Below are positions 27,805 through 38,639 of a stretch of DNA of 64,000 nucleotides, piece by piece. Each line of letters starts with the position of its first letter. Position 1 is the first letter of the stretch. This DNA is from an uncultured Saccharospirillaceae bacterium (GTDB taxonomy: Bacteria > Pseudomonadota > Gammaproteobacteria > Pseudomonadales > Oceanobacteraceae): assembly GCA_947503895.1 (NCBI GenBank), contig CANNFT010000005.1:124001-188000 (forward strand), given 5' to 3'. The notes beneath the pieces are model-generated. The model searched no databases. It was not told where the DNA came from and saw nothing but the letters and a program-made list of their open reading frames with translations. The translations under genes were made by a program, and so were the position numbers.

Positions 27805-29193
27805 ATGCCTCACATCCCACACAGTATTTTTCGCGAGTATGATATACGCGGCGAATACCCCACAGCGTTGAACGAGACGAATGCGTTGTGGGTAGGTCAG
27901 GCCTTAGGCTCAGAAATTAAAATGGCGGGACAAAGTGCCTGTTTTGTTGCGTGGGACGGCCGCCATTCGAGTCCCACGTTAAAAGACGCCCTCATCCACG
28001 GCATCCTCAGCACAGGTTGCGATGTTCACCTCATTGGCCCAGCACCTACAGCGGTGGCTTTTTGGGCCATTAAAGAACAGCAATTAAGCTGCGCCATCAT
28101 TACCGGCAGCCATAATCCGAAACAAGACAACGGCATTAAAATGGCCGTTGCAGGCAAGGCGCGCTGTGGTGAAGATATCCAAGTGCTCTACTCGCGCATC
28201 ACTCAAAGCTTGTTTCATGAAGGGAGCGGGGAGCTTTACGATGCCTTTCATTGGCTCGGCGATTACGAAGCACGACTGACTCACAATCTAACACTGTCTC
28301 GGCCATTGAAAGTCGTGGTCGATGCCGGAAATGGTATCGCGGGACCCAGCGCGGTGCGCGTTTTGGAGGCACTCGGATGTGAACTCATCACGATTGCATG
28401 TGAGGTAGACGGCGACTTTCCATTGCATCATCCAGACCCAGCCAAAACCAAAAACTTAAAATGGCTTCGGGATGCCGTACTCGAACATCAGGCCGATTGC
28501 GGTATTGCGCTGGACGGTGATGGTGATCGCATTGGCGTGATCGACGAGCAAGGCGATGTGATCCTGCCAGATAGGCTATCTCTATTGTTTGTTGAAGATA
28601 TTTTGCAGCGCGAAGCAAACGCGACGATCTTGTTTGATGTGAAATGCACACAATTGTTACCGCACACGATTCAACATCACGGTGGGCAATGGGAAATGAT
28701 CGCCACTGGCCATTCAACGATGAAGCGTGCCATCAAACGCACGAATGCGGCCTTTGCCACTGAACTCAGTGGGCATTTACTGTTCAATGATCCTGCTCAT
28801 GCTAATCTCGGCTTAGGCGTCGACGACGGCCTATATGCCGCTGTGCGCTTAATTCATTTACTGAGTCAGTCCGAACACACCTTATCTTCACGTTTCGAAC
28901 ACTTCGAACAAACGGTTTCCACAGAAGAAATTCAAATACGGGTTGAAGAAGAAGCCAAATTTCAGCTCATGCAAATCATCACTCGCCATGTCTTTCAAGA
29001 CAGAGACAACATTCGTGTGGATGGATTGCGTATCCCATTCCGTCAAGGGTGGGCACTGGTTCGGGCCAGCAACACCACGCCCTGCCTGACATTGCGTTTC
29101 GAAGCACAAGACAAAGAAACATTAACGCGCATTCAGCGCGAGACCGTTGCAGAATTAGAACGCGTGCTGCCCAACGTCAATTGGCAGTTCTGA
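27805..29193 (+). CDS. algC: Phosphomannomutase/phosphoglucomutase (AlgC-type)
   Basis: The 462-residue alpha-D-phosphohexomutase has all four active-site loops: TGSHNPKQDNGIK with the phospho-Ser (near residue 100), DGDGDRIG with the Mg-binding aspartates (near 238), ATELSGHLLFND for sugar binding (near 316) and RASNTTPCLTLR for phosphate binding (near 415). It interconverts 6- and 1-phosphates of mannose or glucose, feeding GDP-mannose and UDP-glucose for polysaccharide and LPS. The gene order dut-algC-argB matches Pseudomonas, hence the symbol. A 42-bp gap to dut suggests a shared transcript. Confidence 0.92.
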   Translation: MPHIPHSIFREYDIRGEYPTALNETNALWVGQALGSEIKMAGQSACFVAWDGRHSSPTLKDALIHGILSTGCDVHLIGPAPTAVAFWAIKEQQLSCAIITGSHNPKQDNGIKMAVAGKARCGEDIQVLYSRITQSLFHEGSGELYDAFHWLGDYEARLTHNLTLSRPLKVVVDAGNGIAGPSAVRVLEALGCELITIACEVDGDFPLHHPDPAKTKNLKWLRDAVLEHQADCGIALDGDGDRIGVIDEQGDVILPDRLSLLFVEDILQREANATILFDVKCTQLLPHTIQHHGGQWEMIATGHSTMKRAIKRTNAAFATELSGHLLFNDPAHANLGLGVDDGLYAAVRLIHLLSQSEHTLSSRFEHFEQTVSTEEIQIRVEEEAKFQLMQIITRHVFQDRDNIRVDGLRIPFRQGWALVRASNTTPCLTLRFEAQDKETLTRIQRETVAELERVLPNVNWQF

Positions 29194-29305
29194 TGTTTTT
29201 TTAAGCAAAAAAGAGCAAGCCGGTCGCTTATACGACCGAACCGCTTAATAAAATGCGCCAGAACCAAAGGATGGCGACATTTTATTCGGTGTGCGTTTAT
29301 AATGA

Positions 29306-30262
<957 letters not shown>

Positions 30263-30398
30263 TTTTTAACCGCCTGCAGTGCTGTTCAGCGGTAAAAAAA
30301 TATGCGCATCACGATTTAATCAAACTCACATTGCAGCCAAGCGCCATACCCATTAGGATTATGGCCCTTCTGTGGTCGAGTCCAGTCGAAAAATAAGT

Positions 30399-31004
30399 AT
30401 GACGGAACGCGAATCAAAACTGTCGCGCAAACAGCAAATTTTGCAAGCATTAGCCCACATGCTGGAAGTGAATCCAGGGGCTCGCATCACCACGGCAAAT
30501 CTTGCCAAAGAAGTGGGTGTTAGCGAAGCCGCCTTGTATCGTCACTTTCCCAGCAAGGCCAAAATGTTTGAAGGTTTGATCGAGTTTATCGAAGCGACGA
30601 TCTTTACCCGAATCAATCGAATTCGCACGGAGCAGGACAACACCCTGACCCGTTGCGAACAATCCATGACACTTATCTTGGCGTTTGCTGAGAAAAACCC
30701 CGGCATCTGTCGAATATTGACCGGTGATGCGTTGTCCGGTGAAACCGAACGCCTGCGAGATCGAATTCAACAATTCTTTGATCGCTTAGAAACGCAATTC
30801 AAACAGTTCTTACGAGAAGTTGAACTGCGTGAGCATCGCTCTACTCGCATTAATGAAACCGCCGCTGCCAATTTCTTATTGGCATTGCTAGAAGGTCGAA
30901 TTCGCCAATATGTCCGCAGCGAATTCAAAACCAGCCCATTGCAAATGTGGCCCGAGCAATGGAGCTATTTATCCCACACCTTATTGGTCGATAAACACGA
31001 CTAA
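30399..31004 (+). CDS. slmA: Nucleoid occlusion factor SlmA (TetR family)
   Basis: The 201-residue protein has an N-terminal helix-turn-helix (ITTANLAKEVGVSEAALYRH, near residue 30) followed by FPSKAKMFEGLIEFIE, a segment characteristic of SlmA rather than of TetR repressors in general. The C-terminal ligand-like domain includes NPGICRILTGDAL and the final VRSEFK. SlmA binds DNA sites over the nucleoid and blocks FtsZ assembly there. Starts at 30372 (GTG) and 30399 (ATG) are both possible; 30399 gives the more typical length. In E. coli slmA also lies beside dut. Confidence 0.9.
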   Translation: MTERESKLSRKQQILQALAHMLEVNPGARITTANLAKEVGVSEAALYRHFPSKAKMFEGLIEFIEATIFTRINRIRTEQDNTLTRCEQSMTLILAFAEKNPGICRILTGDALSGETERLRDRIQQFFDRLETQFKQFLREVELREHRSTRINETAAANFLLALLEGRIRQYVRSEFKTSPLQMWPEQWSYLSHTLLVDKHD

Positions 31005-31016
31005 TTTATCGAATAC

Positions 31017-31051
31017 CTGCCAGATAGTAGCGTTATTATTTGGCAGATTTT
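31017..31051 (+). terminator. Terminator candidate after slmA
   Basis: CTGCCAGATAGTA at 31017-31029 pairs with TATTATTTGGCAG at 31034-31046, counting two G-U pairs, around a 4-nt loop. ATTTT follows. It lies 13 bp after the slmA stop. Confidence 0.55.
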
Positions 31052-32233
31052 CCCACCGCCTAAACCCACGACAATTAACATCACTGCCTTGAGATCGCTT
31101 AAATCAATCATGCGGTGCTTATGACGCTAAGACTAAGTTAGACCGCTCATCGCTATCACACCCATCGCACATGACACCCGTCGCATATTCCACGCATCCC
31201 TTCTGCTATAAAAGATGATCTTCGAAGACCGCTAACATTCAGTTTATAAATTAAAGAACAAACAGAGTTTGATTTTCTATCGTATTATTTAGGACAAATT
31301 CGGATAAAAAATAAGACAAATTGAAAAGAATGGCCATTAACTACTTTCACTACGTTAAAAAAGATTATTGCAATAAATAGGCTGGCAACGCGAAATACCG
31401 CGCGAACAAATCCATTATAAAGCTGTGTATATTCAATGCGATCGACACATCGTGAATTTATTATTTTTGACGCTTCATCGATATTAAGGAGAATTTTTCA
31501 TATCACCATTATTGACTACAAACTCAATAAACCCGTTCTCAAAATTAAAATGATTGCCAATTAAACAATGCCAATCTAATAGGATTAATTTTTAGAAAAT
31601 ACTCATCAATTAGTTTTTTCTAATGCCCAAACGGTCAGGTAAATTTGCATTCTTTTGGCCATAATTCATTTGTGATTAGACCAGTTATGCAAGTAACTTT
31701 GCACACGACAAGCATAGTGTTAATTAGTTCACATTGAGCTTTCTTGTAAATCAATAGCTTTTATTTACTAACAATTATGTAAACGCGCTCAGTAATTTTA
31801 ATGCGTTGGATTTCAGTATCCGAAATAGATAACTAATTAAAAATAAATTGACAGAAGTAAATAAATAGAACTCATAAAATCATTAAGAAGTGATCGGCTG
31901 TATATTATCGAGAAGTCCACTTTTCATTTTATACCGATTAGACCAACTTGAAAGTAAGCAGAATTTAAAGGTTTTATTGTTGATAAGGGTATGTGAGGAA
32001 AATACCAATATTTTCGTCATGGCTATGACCACTCATTATCAGTCTGATTTATAGATATGGTAGAAATCCGGAATCCGGAATCCGGTAGTTGATAAGAGAC
32101 CTAGTTTGATAATCAATAATTTGAAATAAATATTAATAATAGGGCGTTTAGTGAATGTTTCATTAAAACCTCCTATAAAAAACGATAGACACGCTGGTTA
32201 CAATCTTAAATTGATCTACGGGATGCTACTACT
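31052..32233. other. 1.2-kb AT-rich non-coding region upstream of the secreted-protein operon
   Basis: No open frame here has any family resemblance and stops are dense in all frames. The composition is much richer in A and T than the genes on either side. A perfect TTGACA lies at 31848-31853 with TAAAAT at 31875-31880 (spacing 21, too long for a standard promoter), and several other AT-rich boxes are present, so the operon promoter cannot be fixed. Three perfect copies of AATCCGG lie in tandem at 32065-32085. The region probably contains regulatory DNA or the remains of an insertion junction. Confidence 0.6.
32065..32085. repeat. Three tandem copies of AATCCGG
   Basis: Three perfect 7-bp units stand out as the only GC-rich spot in the AT-rich region, 149 bp before the first gene of the secreted-protein operon. 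They could be an operator or just slippage; no regulator is known. Confidence 0.6.
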
Positions 32234-33409
32234 ATGCTGGTCAAAGCATTAAAAGCTGCAGGGATTGCTGTATTAGTCGGCATTTCCTCAAGCAGTTTTG
32301 CGCAGTCACTATTTTCAAATTCATCAAATGAGCTTTGCAGCGCAAATTATTTGCAAGGGTGTGAAAGCCTCGAAACCAACGCATGCCTTAAAAAATATTA
32401 CGCATGTGGGCACTACGAAGATATCATTCAACATTTTTCTGCCGAGCAAATCTCCACGAGTCCGCAGGCACATTATTACAAAGGCGTTTCTTACTATGGG
32501 CTATTTAATCGAAGCCGTGCAAACAGTGTGAGGTGCCACTTTTCTAAAGTCGGTCGCCTTGAACTCATGACGTATATTAAAAAGCAACAAAGTGAAGGGT
32601 TTAACGTGATCGAATCGTTTAATCAGGCCTATCACGCAAGTCAATCCTATGAGGCGTTAAGTGCAGTCGAAGGCTGCGAAGAATCTGCGTTATTAAAGGA
32701 AGAGGTTGAACTCTTAACCGAGCTGTACGCCGAAAAAACCTTAGGTTCGTTATTTGCGGGCCCTGTATCTAATGGTGCATTAGGCAGCACCGTAGCAGCC
32801 CTGAAAAAAGATATACAAACTGCCATAAGTGGATTCGTTACCAAAGCCAGCGCCGTCGAGACACAGCTTCAAATGCGCGAAACCGCGCTAGCCATGAGCC
32901 AAACTAGGCTTGAAAGCATTGTCGATAGGGTGAATGAAGATTTTGGTCAAGCTGATATTCAGCGAAATGGTGATGGGCAAATAACGGGTGTCACCGCTTC
33001 ATTTTCAACTTCGAGCGCGTTTAGAGCCGCTCAGATCAATGCAGCAAATTGGAAGCAGCAAGTAGTGAATAAAGAAACCGAAATATACGGTGCAATGAAT
33101 GCAACCAGTATATCGGATTACGAAGCAGCCCGAAGTGAGATTATTAATCGTGCCGTTTACGTTACACAAGCCTCCACCGCTCATATTAATTTATCGGGCA
33201 ATTTTGTTAACAGCACGAAAATGTCTGATTTGTATAACCTCGCCAACGGAACAGAGATGGGACAGTCCGCTGAAGCCATCATCAACAGTATGGGAAATAC
33301 TTGGGCTAATTCAAACACAGGCAGTGTCGATTGCCTTTTTCTATTCCCCCAGCCCTGGTATTGCGATCCGCAAAATCGCGGTGGGCTTCTAAACAGTTTT
33401 CAAATGTAA
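32234..33409 (+). CDS. Exported protein of unknown function, first gene of the secreted-protein operon
   Basis: I do not recognise this 391-residue protein. It has a Sec signal peptide (MLVKALKAAGIAVLVGISSS, cleavage near SFA-QS). The first 120 residues contain eight or so Cys, in a pattern (CSANYLQGCESLETNACLKK) resembling small disulphide-stabilised or TPR-like repeats; HYYKGVSYYGLFNRSRAN looks like a TPR helix pair. The middle (about 190-300) is helical and heptad-like. The C-terminus has two more Cys. It is followed 23 bp later by the next gene. The first position in the operon and the export signal suggest a structural or assembly role. Confidence 0.7.
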   Translation: MLVKALKAAGIAVLVGISSSSFAQSLFSNSSNELCSANYLQGCESLETNACLKKYYACGHYEDIIQHFSAEQISTSPQAHYYKGVSYYGLFNRSRANSVRCHFSKVGRLELMTYIKKQQSEGFNVIESFNQAYHASQSYEALSAVEGCEESALLKEEVELLTELYAEKTLGSLFAGPVSNGALGSTVAALKKDIQTAISGFVTKASAVETQLQMRETALAMSQTRLESIVDRVNEDFGQADIQRNGDGQITGVTASFSTSSAFRAAQINAANWKQQVVNKETEIYGAMNATSISDYEAARSEIINRAVYVTQASTAHINLSGNFVNSTKMSDLYNLANGTEMGQSAEAIINSMGNTWANSNTGSVDCLFLFPQPWYCDPQNRGGLLNSFQM

Positions 33410-33432
33410 CGGCAGACAGGTAGGGATTTAAA

Positions 33433-34827
33433 ATGAAATTTAGCCGAGCTTACCATGCTGCCTTACTGACTTTAGGCATCAGTCTATCCATCACATCCAT
33501 TGCGGATGACGATCAATCACTTATTCGAAAATATTCATTTTCGAGTTTGGAGCGATTTTGGAATAATGCCGTAGCGACGAGTAACCAGCCCAATGCCACG
33601 GTTATCCAAGATATTCTATTAACGAGTGACCAAGGGAGCAGTGATCCTTGGGATCCAATCGGTGATATTTGGTTAGACAACAATACCGTTGGGGACCGAT
33701 ACGTCTTTAATGTCCAGCGTATACCCGCACAACATATCGCTGAGTTTAATCGGCGTGAGGTTGCACTGGAGATGTATTTAAATCGCGAAGCATTTTACGA
33801 ACCACCTACCGCATCCACTCCCTTCGAGACCATCAAACTTAGACGAACGACTATCCCAGCAGAAAAGCGAAAACTGGATAGCCGTCGAGCATCTGCAGCC
33901 GCTGAGCTCCATTTAATTAAAATGATTCAATATGTGCATGCCAATACATTAACCGATAAATGCAGCAAGCTTCAGCAAGCCATACACTACGGTGACCTTT
34001 ACGGATCATTAGGTGCTTACTCGATTCAATCCAGTGAAAGTCGCTGGCAGGCTCTTAACGCTGTCGTTCAATCTGTCAGTGCCCAATTTAGCGATGCGCT
34101 TTCAAATCAAACTGTCTGCAAAGTAAGAGCGGTTAGCACTCGACAGGAAACCACGCAAGAAATTGAGCAAATCGTTAATGCGAAAATATCTGAGAGTTTG
34201 GAAAACCAGCGCACGCTGACCATTGATCCGATAAACGATACCCAGAACGCGTTCGAGATAGCGTTGACGCAGGCTACCTCGATTGATCCTAAAACCCAAT
34301 CATTACTGGAATTGGAGCGCAATATGGAAGCCGCGTCGGCTAATGTGCGGTTCGTATATAACGATAGTTTTAATGTAAACGGCAACAACGATGGGATTTT
34401 ACAGCAGTTAGATGAGATCGATGCTAGTAGGATTCAATCTATCAATGCTATTCCATCGCCAGTGCAAAACACTATGGATGCACAACAATCTTTGCAATTA
34501 TCGGTGGCTGATTTTCTTGGAAGATTATCGAAGTTTTATGAAAGTGCCCACCCCAGCCAACGCGCAGCGCTGGCTTCCTGCAATCACTTAGACACACTGT
34601 ATCATCAAGTTATTCCGGCACCACTCACTGAAAATGATTCTGTGCCGAGCAATTATCCCGGCATAAATGGTGGTGCATTGCTGAACCAATTTTCAAATTG
34701 CCTCACCGCTACAGAAGCCTATCTCAGTAACATCGGACAAGCTGAACCACGTGAAAAAATGGTCAATCTATTTGCCATTTATCTTCAATCACTTAGTGAT
34801 CAGATACTTCAATTAAAAGGCAACTAG
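33433..34827 (+). CDS. Exported helical protein of unknown function
   Basis: The 464-residue product begins with a Sec signal peptide that ends near SIADDDQ. No known family is visible. Residues 110-270 are rich in Glu, Gln, Arg and Ala with helical character (KRKLDSRRASAAAELHLIKM; RQETTQEIEQIVNAKI), and the protein has five Cys in the mature part. It lies 23 bp after the preceding gene and 11 bp before the coiled-coil gene, so the three are almost certainly one transcript and may form one complex. Confidence 0.7.
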   Translation: MKFSRAYHAALLTLGISLSITSIADDDQSLIRKYSFSSLERFWNNAVATSNQPNATVIQDILLTSDQGSSDPWDPIGDIWLDNNTVGDRYVFNVQRIPAQHIAEFNRREVALEMYLNREAFYEPPTASTPFETIKLRRTTIPAEKRKLDSRRASAAAELHLIKMIQYVHANTLTDKCSKLQQAIHYGDLYGSLGAYSIQSSESRWQALNAVVQSVSAQFSDALSNQTVCKVRAVSTRQETTQEIEQIVNAKISESLENQRTLTIDPINDTQNAFEIALTQATSIDPKTQSLLELERNMEAASANVRFVYNDSFNVNGNNDGILQQLDEIDASRIQSINAIPSPVQNTMDAQQSLQLSVADFLGRLSKFYESAHPSQRAALASCNHLDTLYHQVIPAPLTENDSVPSNYPGINGGALLNQFSNCLTATEAYLSNIGQAEPREKMVNLFAIYLQSLSDQILQLKGN

Positions 34828-34838
34828 GAGAAGGGACC

Positions 34839-37800
34839 ATGAGACATACTTTGACGTTACTAGCCGGTTCGATCTTAAGTCTAGTGGCCAGCGTTCAGGC
34901 TTCGGCCATTTGTAGCAGCAGTCTTTCATTAGATCAGGCGAGGGAAAAAAGCCAATCTTTTGTTCAAAATATGAAAGTGGCTAAAGCTCGTGGCGATATT
35001 AAATCCATGAATCATGCTTACCAGAGTTTTTATCCAAATTTTCTCGAGCAGTGTTCCGACGTAGAGACAGCAAAAATCTGTGGATTTGACTGCCAACTTC
35101 AAATCGGTGAATTCCATTTATTTATGGCCAGTGAAGTCAGCTACTACTATTCAAAATCGGTATTAAATTCCGATATTCCGGTTGTTAACCCGGAAGATAT
35201 GCAAGTTTGGGTGAATGATGGCGTTAATATTATAGAGAAAGCCAAATCTACTTTGATTACCGATACAAAAGAAGGCGATATCACTGATTACTTTAGTAAA
35301 GGTGCAAAATTAAATGCACTGTTAGCAAAATTGTACATGGCGTCCGGTGATAACTGGTATCAAACCATGTCAGAAACGCGCATTGAACGACTCAAGTACA
35401 TCGTAGCGAATGCGACAGATACAGAAGCGCCCACCGATATTACCAATGAAGCGCGCGCAATGTACAAAAAAGCGAGCTGGGTGTTGCAGTCTGCCATTAT
35501 GGAAGTTCCAGATCAGTCAGCATTTGCTAGTATTCATGCTGATTTTTCGGCTCTGAATCATGACCTAGAAAATCGCTTACGCTCGTTGGATGAAGGATTA
35601 TTGTTCTTAGATATTGATCCTGAAGAATTCACGAACATCTCAACCAAAAAATTACGTGACGAAATTGAACTGCTGTCCAATCAAATCGGTGTTGTCGAGC
35701 AGAAAGTAGAAAACATGATTAAAGAGTGGAATGCATTGTCATTGAATCACTCTGTTGATCAAATAAATGAATATCGCCGCTCTAATGAAATCAGTATTTC
35801 TCAAAGCTCCTATCGTTTAGCCAAGTTGGAAGGTCTGGCGCAAACCTATTCAAACCAAATTTCCGCAGACCTCGAAAAAATTCAGCAACAATCCAATGCC
35901 TTTCAATACCAGATGGATCGGTACAATTATCAATTTGGATTAAAAATCAAGTTACAGGAAATGCAAGATCGCCAAGCACTACTACTGAAGCGAAAGGAAA
36001 TTGATGTGCTGGCATTTGAACAAAATTCAGCAGAGCGTCGATTGAATGATTTACGCTGGTTAATGAGCTGGGAAATTGCAAAAAATAACATTCAATTGCA
36101 ATTAAGCCAGTTTGATTCACAGATCGAACAATACAACAGCGAGGCAAATCGAAAGACAGCTGCTCTACAGAAAATTCAAACTCAATATGCCAGCAATGAA
36201 GAGCGCATTAATATTTCCAAATTCAATCAGGAAGATGCCATCAGCACCATGCAGCAGCTTAAGTTAGAACGAGATCAAATTAACAGCGAGCATTTAGCTT
36301 CCTTAGAGGCACAGCTTTGTGGGGTTGTAAATCGCTTAAATTATCTAGACGAAGAGGGTGCACCTGATCAGTACACATTTGTGAACAATTGCAATTCTGT
36401 CAATTTTAACTACAACCAATCTAGTTATCAGAATGCCATGTGCGGCAGCAATGGATTGCGTCAACAGCTGGCTGCGCAACAAATTAGTACCGTTGAGCAT
36501 GCGCTGTGTACGGTCGGTACCGAGCACCTACCTACGCACATGGTTGACCAACTGAATTTAAATTGTAGTGGTACCAGCCAAATTGCTATGGCCACTGACA
36601 TCTTTGAAAAAGAAATGCAGTTGGCAGACTTGAAAATTTCTAATGCTGAAGCACAACGTAAGCGTCTGTCGGATCAGATTAAACAAGTCAGGAATAACTT
36701 TAAGAAAGACTCGATGGCGAAAGCTGCATTAGAGGCTTCTACCTTAGCGTTAGCGGCAGTCTACGGCGCGTCCACGGCCATCCCAAAAACATCTGCGTGT
36801 GCTTGTGGTCTAGCATCCGGCGTCGCCACACTATTTGATGCTGAAGCATCGGCAAAGGCTGCTTGGGCGACGGCGCAGTCCGCACTGGCTCTGGGGGTTG
36901 ACTGGATGCAGTACGTGAGTGAGCACAATGAAGAGGTGACAGTGCTACGCAATCATTTAAAAAGTCTGGATGAAGCATTAGAAGCTGAGCAATTTGCCAA
37001 GGGCATCCAAAACATGCACGCCAATAAAGCCATTGCTGAAATGACCGGTAGCGCACTGGATTACAGCAATCAAATGCTCGCGTTGCTCATTCAAGAAGAT
37101 ATGACCTTGGTAGACTGCGATCAACAGACGGCATCACTACAGGAGCAAGTCGCTTCCTCATTGAGTACATATGATTACCTGACTGCAGAAATTCGTGCGC
37201 TCGATTATCAACGTGATCATATTAATCTGGCGATTGATCGACAACAAAGTGCGTGGAACCAAAACCAAGCAAATATTGCCATCCTTACCAATGCCAATAA
37301 AGAGTTGGACATTGAGGTGAATACTTTAAATGAGGAATTAGCGACGGTTGCGCGCTTGATCGGTCAAACTAGCGAGCGAAAAAACCTAGTGTTGGCATTA
37401 AATACCAAGCTATCTGATCTAGAATTTGAAGCTTCGGCAGAATCTCAAGCGATTGATGCTTTAGCTCAATTGAAACAGGATCAGGTATTGGCCTTGACCG
37501 ATGAAGAGTTTGCTCAGATTGATAATGTCATTTTGCTTAATCAGACGTACACCGACCAGTTGATATCCTTTGTCAATGAACTCGAAAGCCTGAGCCAGAT
37601 TGATTCCAATCTCAAGTTAGATGTCATCGCTTTTAGAGATGAAGTGAATGGTCTCGTCGCGCAGGAAAGAGAAAAAATTCTTAACCGTGTTCAGCTGAGC
37701 TTGGTCGAAGCCAATCAAAATGTTAAGCACCAAATGTTTATGGCCACTGAAGAAGAGTTGGCGACATTAACAGAAAGCCTACCGAATTTTGTCAAAGCCA

Positions 37801-38612
37801 AAAGAGGGTACTTGGAAAAAGCGAACAAGCTCTTAGTGCAACTGCGTAACCGAGTACAAGCCATGGTGTCGCTTGCGGGAGGGAATCCTTTGTCGTTAGC
37901 GAATTCTGCTGGGGTTACCTATGTCAAAACCCGTACTGACCTCGATAAGCTATCCAATATCGTCAAAGATCAATATTGGTTGCAAAGCCATCAAGTGGTC
38001 ACGCAAACCACTGTCTTACCTATTCATGCCGAATGTGGCCTAGCGCGCGAGCTGGCATCCAATCGCAAAGCAGCGTTTGAAATTTCACCTTATGGGTTGG
38101 GTATGTCTGAGCAGAATGGCTGTTATACCCTTTGGAACAGCTCGCTGGAGCCAGATGTGAACGGCTTTATGCAAAACCTACTGTTGCTCGACGTGAACCT
38201 TGAAGTGGAGTTCTCCCAAGCCAGCTGTGAGAACCGTCGTTTTGCTGTGACTCACACAGGGCAGGGTATGATCTTTAAAGAAACGTCTGCTAATGATTCA
38301 ACACTGGCGCCATCTTTAATTGCAACCGCGTCCAGAACACTGCTTCCCACCTACGTTACGAACGAGAACTATCCAGGTTCGATGGTTGAACGCGTCTGGG
38401 ACTTTTGGTCTGCAAACCATTACTTAAATAACTTTCTGGAAACGCCGCCGCCAAATGAGCCGTCTAGCTCAGGGACCGTCCCATTACTTGGGTTACCCGT
38501 GATCGGCACCTATCAATTGGCCTTGGGTAATCCGAGTGAAGGTTGTAGCTATGACGATGCGGCATTCAATCTCATTATTTCTTATGCCAGCGACCCACGT
38601 TTAGCGAACTAA
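34839..38612 (+). CDS. Exported 1,257-residue coiled-coil protein with Ala-rich hydrophobic centre
   Basis: A Sec signal peptide (cleavage near VQASA) is followed by an N-terminal helical domain to about residue 260. Two long heptad-rich stretches come next (about 265-485, then 585-640), then a stretch of about 65 residues rich in Ala, Leu and Gly (about 625-690), then a second long coiled-coil (about 700-1060), and a Cys-containing beta-type C-terminal domain with Pro-rich end (PPPNEPSSSGTVP). No family is recognised. Antiparallel coiled coils around a hydrophobic hairpin occur in alpha-helical pore formers, including the TcA subunit of Tc toxins, which makes a translocator role for the downstream RHS protein a hypothesis. 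A GGAG-type site precedes the ATG. Confidence 0.7.
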   Translation: MRHTLTLLAGSILSLVASVQASAICSSSLSLDQAREKSQSFVQNMKVAKARGDIKSMNHAYQSFYPNFLEQCSDVETAKICGFDCQLQIGEFHLFMASEVSYYYSKSVLNSDIPVVNPEDMQVWVNDGVNIIEKAKSTLITDTKEGDITDYFSKGAKLNALLAKLYMASGDNWYQTMSETRIERLKYIVANATDTEAPTDITNEARAMYKKASWVLQSAIMEVPDQSAFASIHADFSALNHDLENRLRSLDEGLLFLDIDPEEFTNISTKKLRDEIELLSNQIGVVEQKVENMIKEWNALSLNHSVDQINEYRRSNEISISQSSYRLAKLEGLAQTYSNQISADLEKIQQQSNAFQYQMDRYNYQFGLKIKLQEMQDRQALLLKRKEIDVLAFEQNSAERRLNDLRWLMSWEIAKNNIQLQLSQFDSQIEQYNSEANRKTAALQKIQTQYASNEERINISKFNQEDAISTMQQLKLERDQINSEHLASLEAQLCGVVNRLNYLDEEGAPDQYTFVNNCNSVNFNYNQSSYQNAMCGSNGLRQQLAAQQISTVEHALCTVGTEHLPTHMVDQLNLNCSGTSQIAMATDIFEKEMQLADLKISNAEAQRKRLSDQIKQVRNNFKKDSMAKAALEASTLALAAVYGASTAIPKTSACACGLASGVATLFDAEASAKAAWATAQSALALGVDWMQYVSEHNEEVTVLRNHLKSLDEALEAEQFAKGIQNMHANKAIAEMTGSALDYSNQMLALLIQEDMTLVDCDQQTASLQEQVASSLSTYDYLTAEIRALDYQRDHINLAIDRQQSAWNQNQANIAILTNANKELDIEVNTLNEELATVARLIGQTSERKNLVLALNTKLSDLEFEASAESQAIDALAQLKQDQVLALTDEEFAQIDNVILLNQTYTDQLISFVNELESLSQIDSNLKLDVIAFRDEVNGLVAQEREKILNRVQLSLVEANQNVKHQMFMATEEELATLTESLPNFVKAKRGYLEKANKLLVQLRNRVQAMVSLAGGNPLSLANSAGVTYVKTRTDLDKLSNIVKDQYWLQSHQVVTQTTVLPIHAECGLARELASNRKAAFEISPYGLGMSEQNGCYTLWNSSLEPDVNGFMQNLLLLDVNLEVEFSQASCENRRFAVTHTGQGMIFKETSANDSTLAPSLIATASRTLLPTYVTNENYPGSMVERVWDFWSANHYLNNFLETPPPNEPSSSGTVPLLGLPVIGTYQLALGNPSEGCSYDDAAFNLIISYASDPRLAN

Positions 38613-38639
38613 CAAGCGTAAATACAAAAGGATTCGACC

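Noticed and set aside
29221..29238. GC-rich hairpin before argB, considered as terminator
   Set aside because: The stem is 6 bp with no T-run after it.
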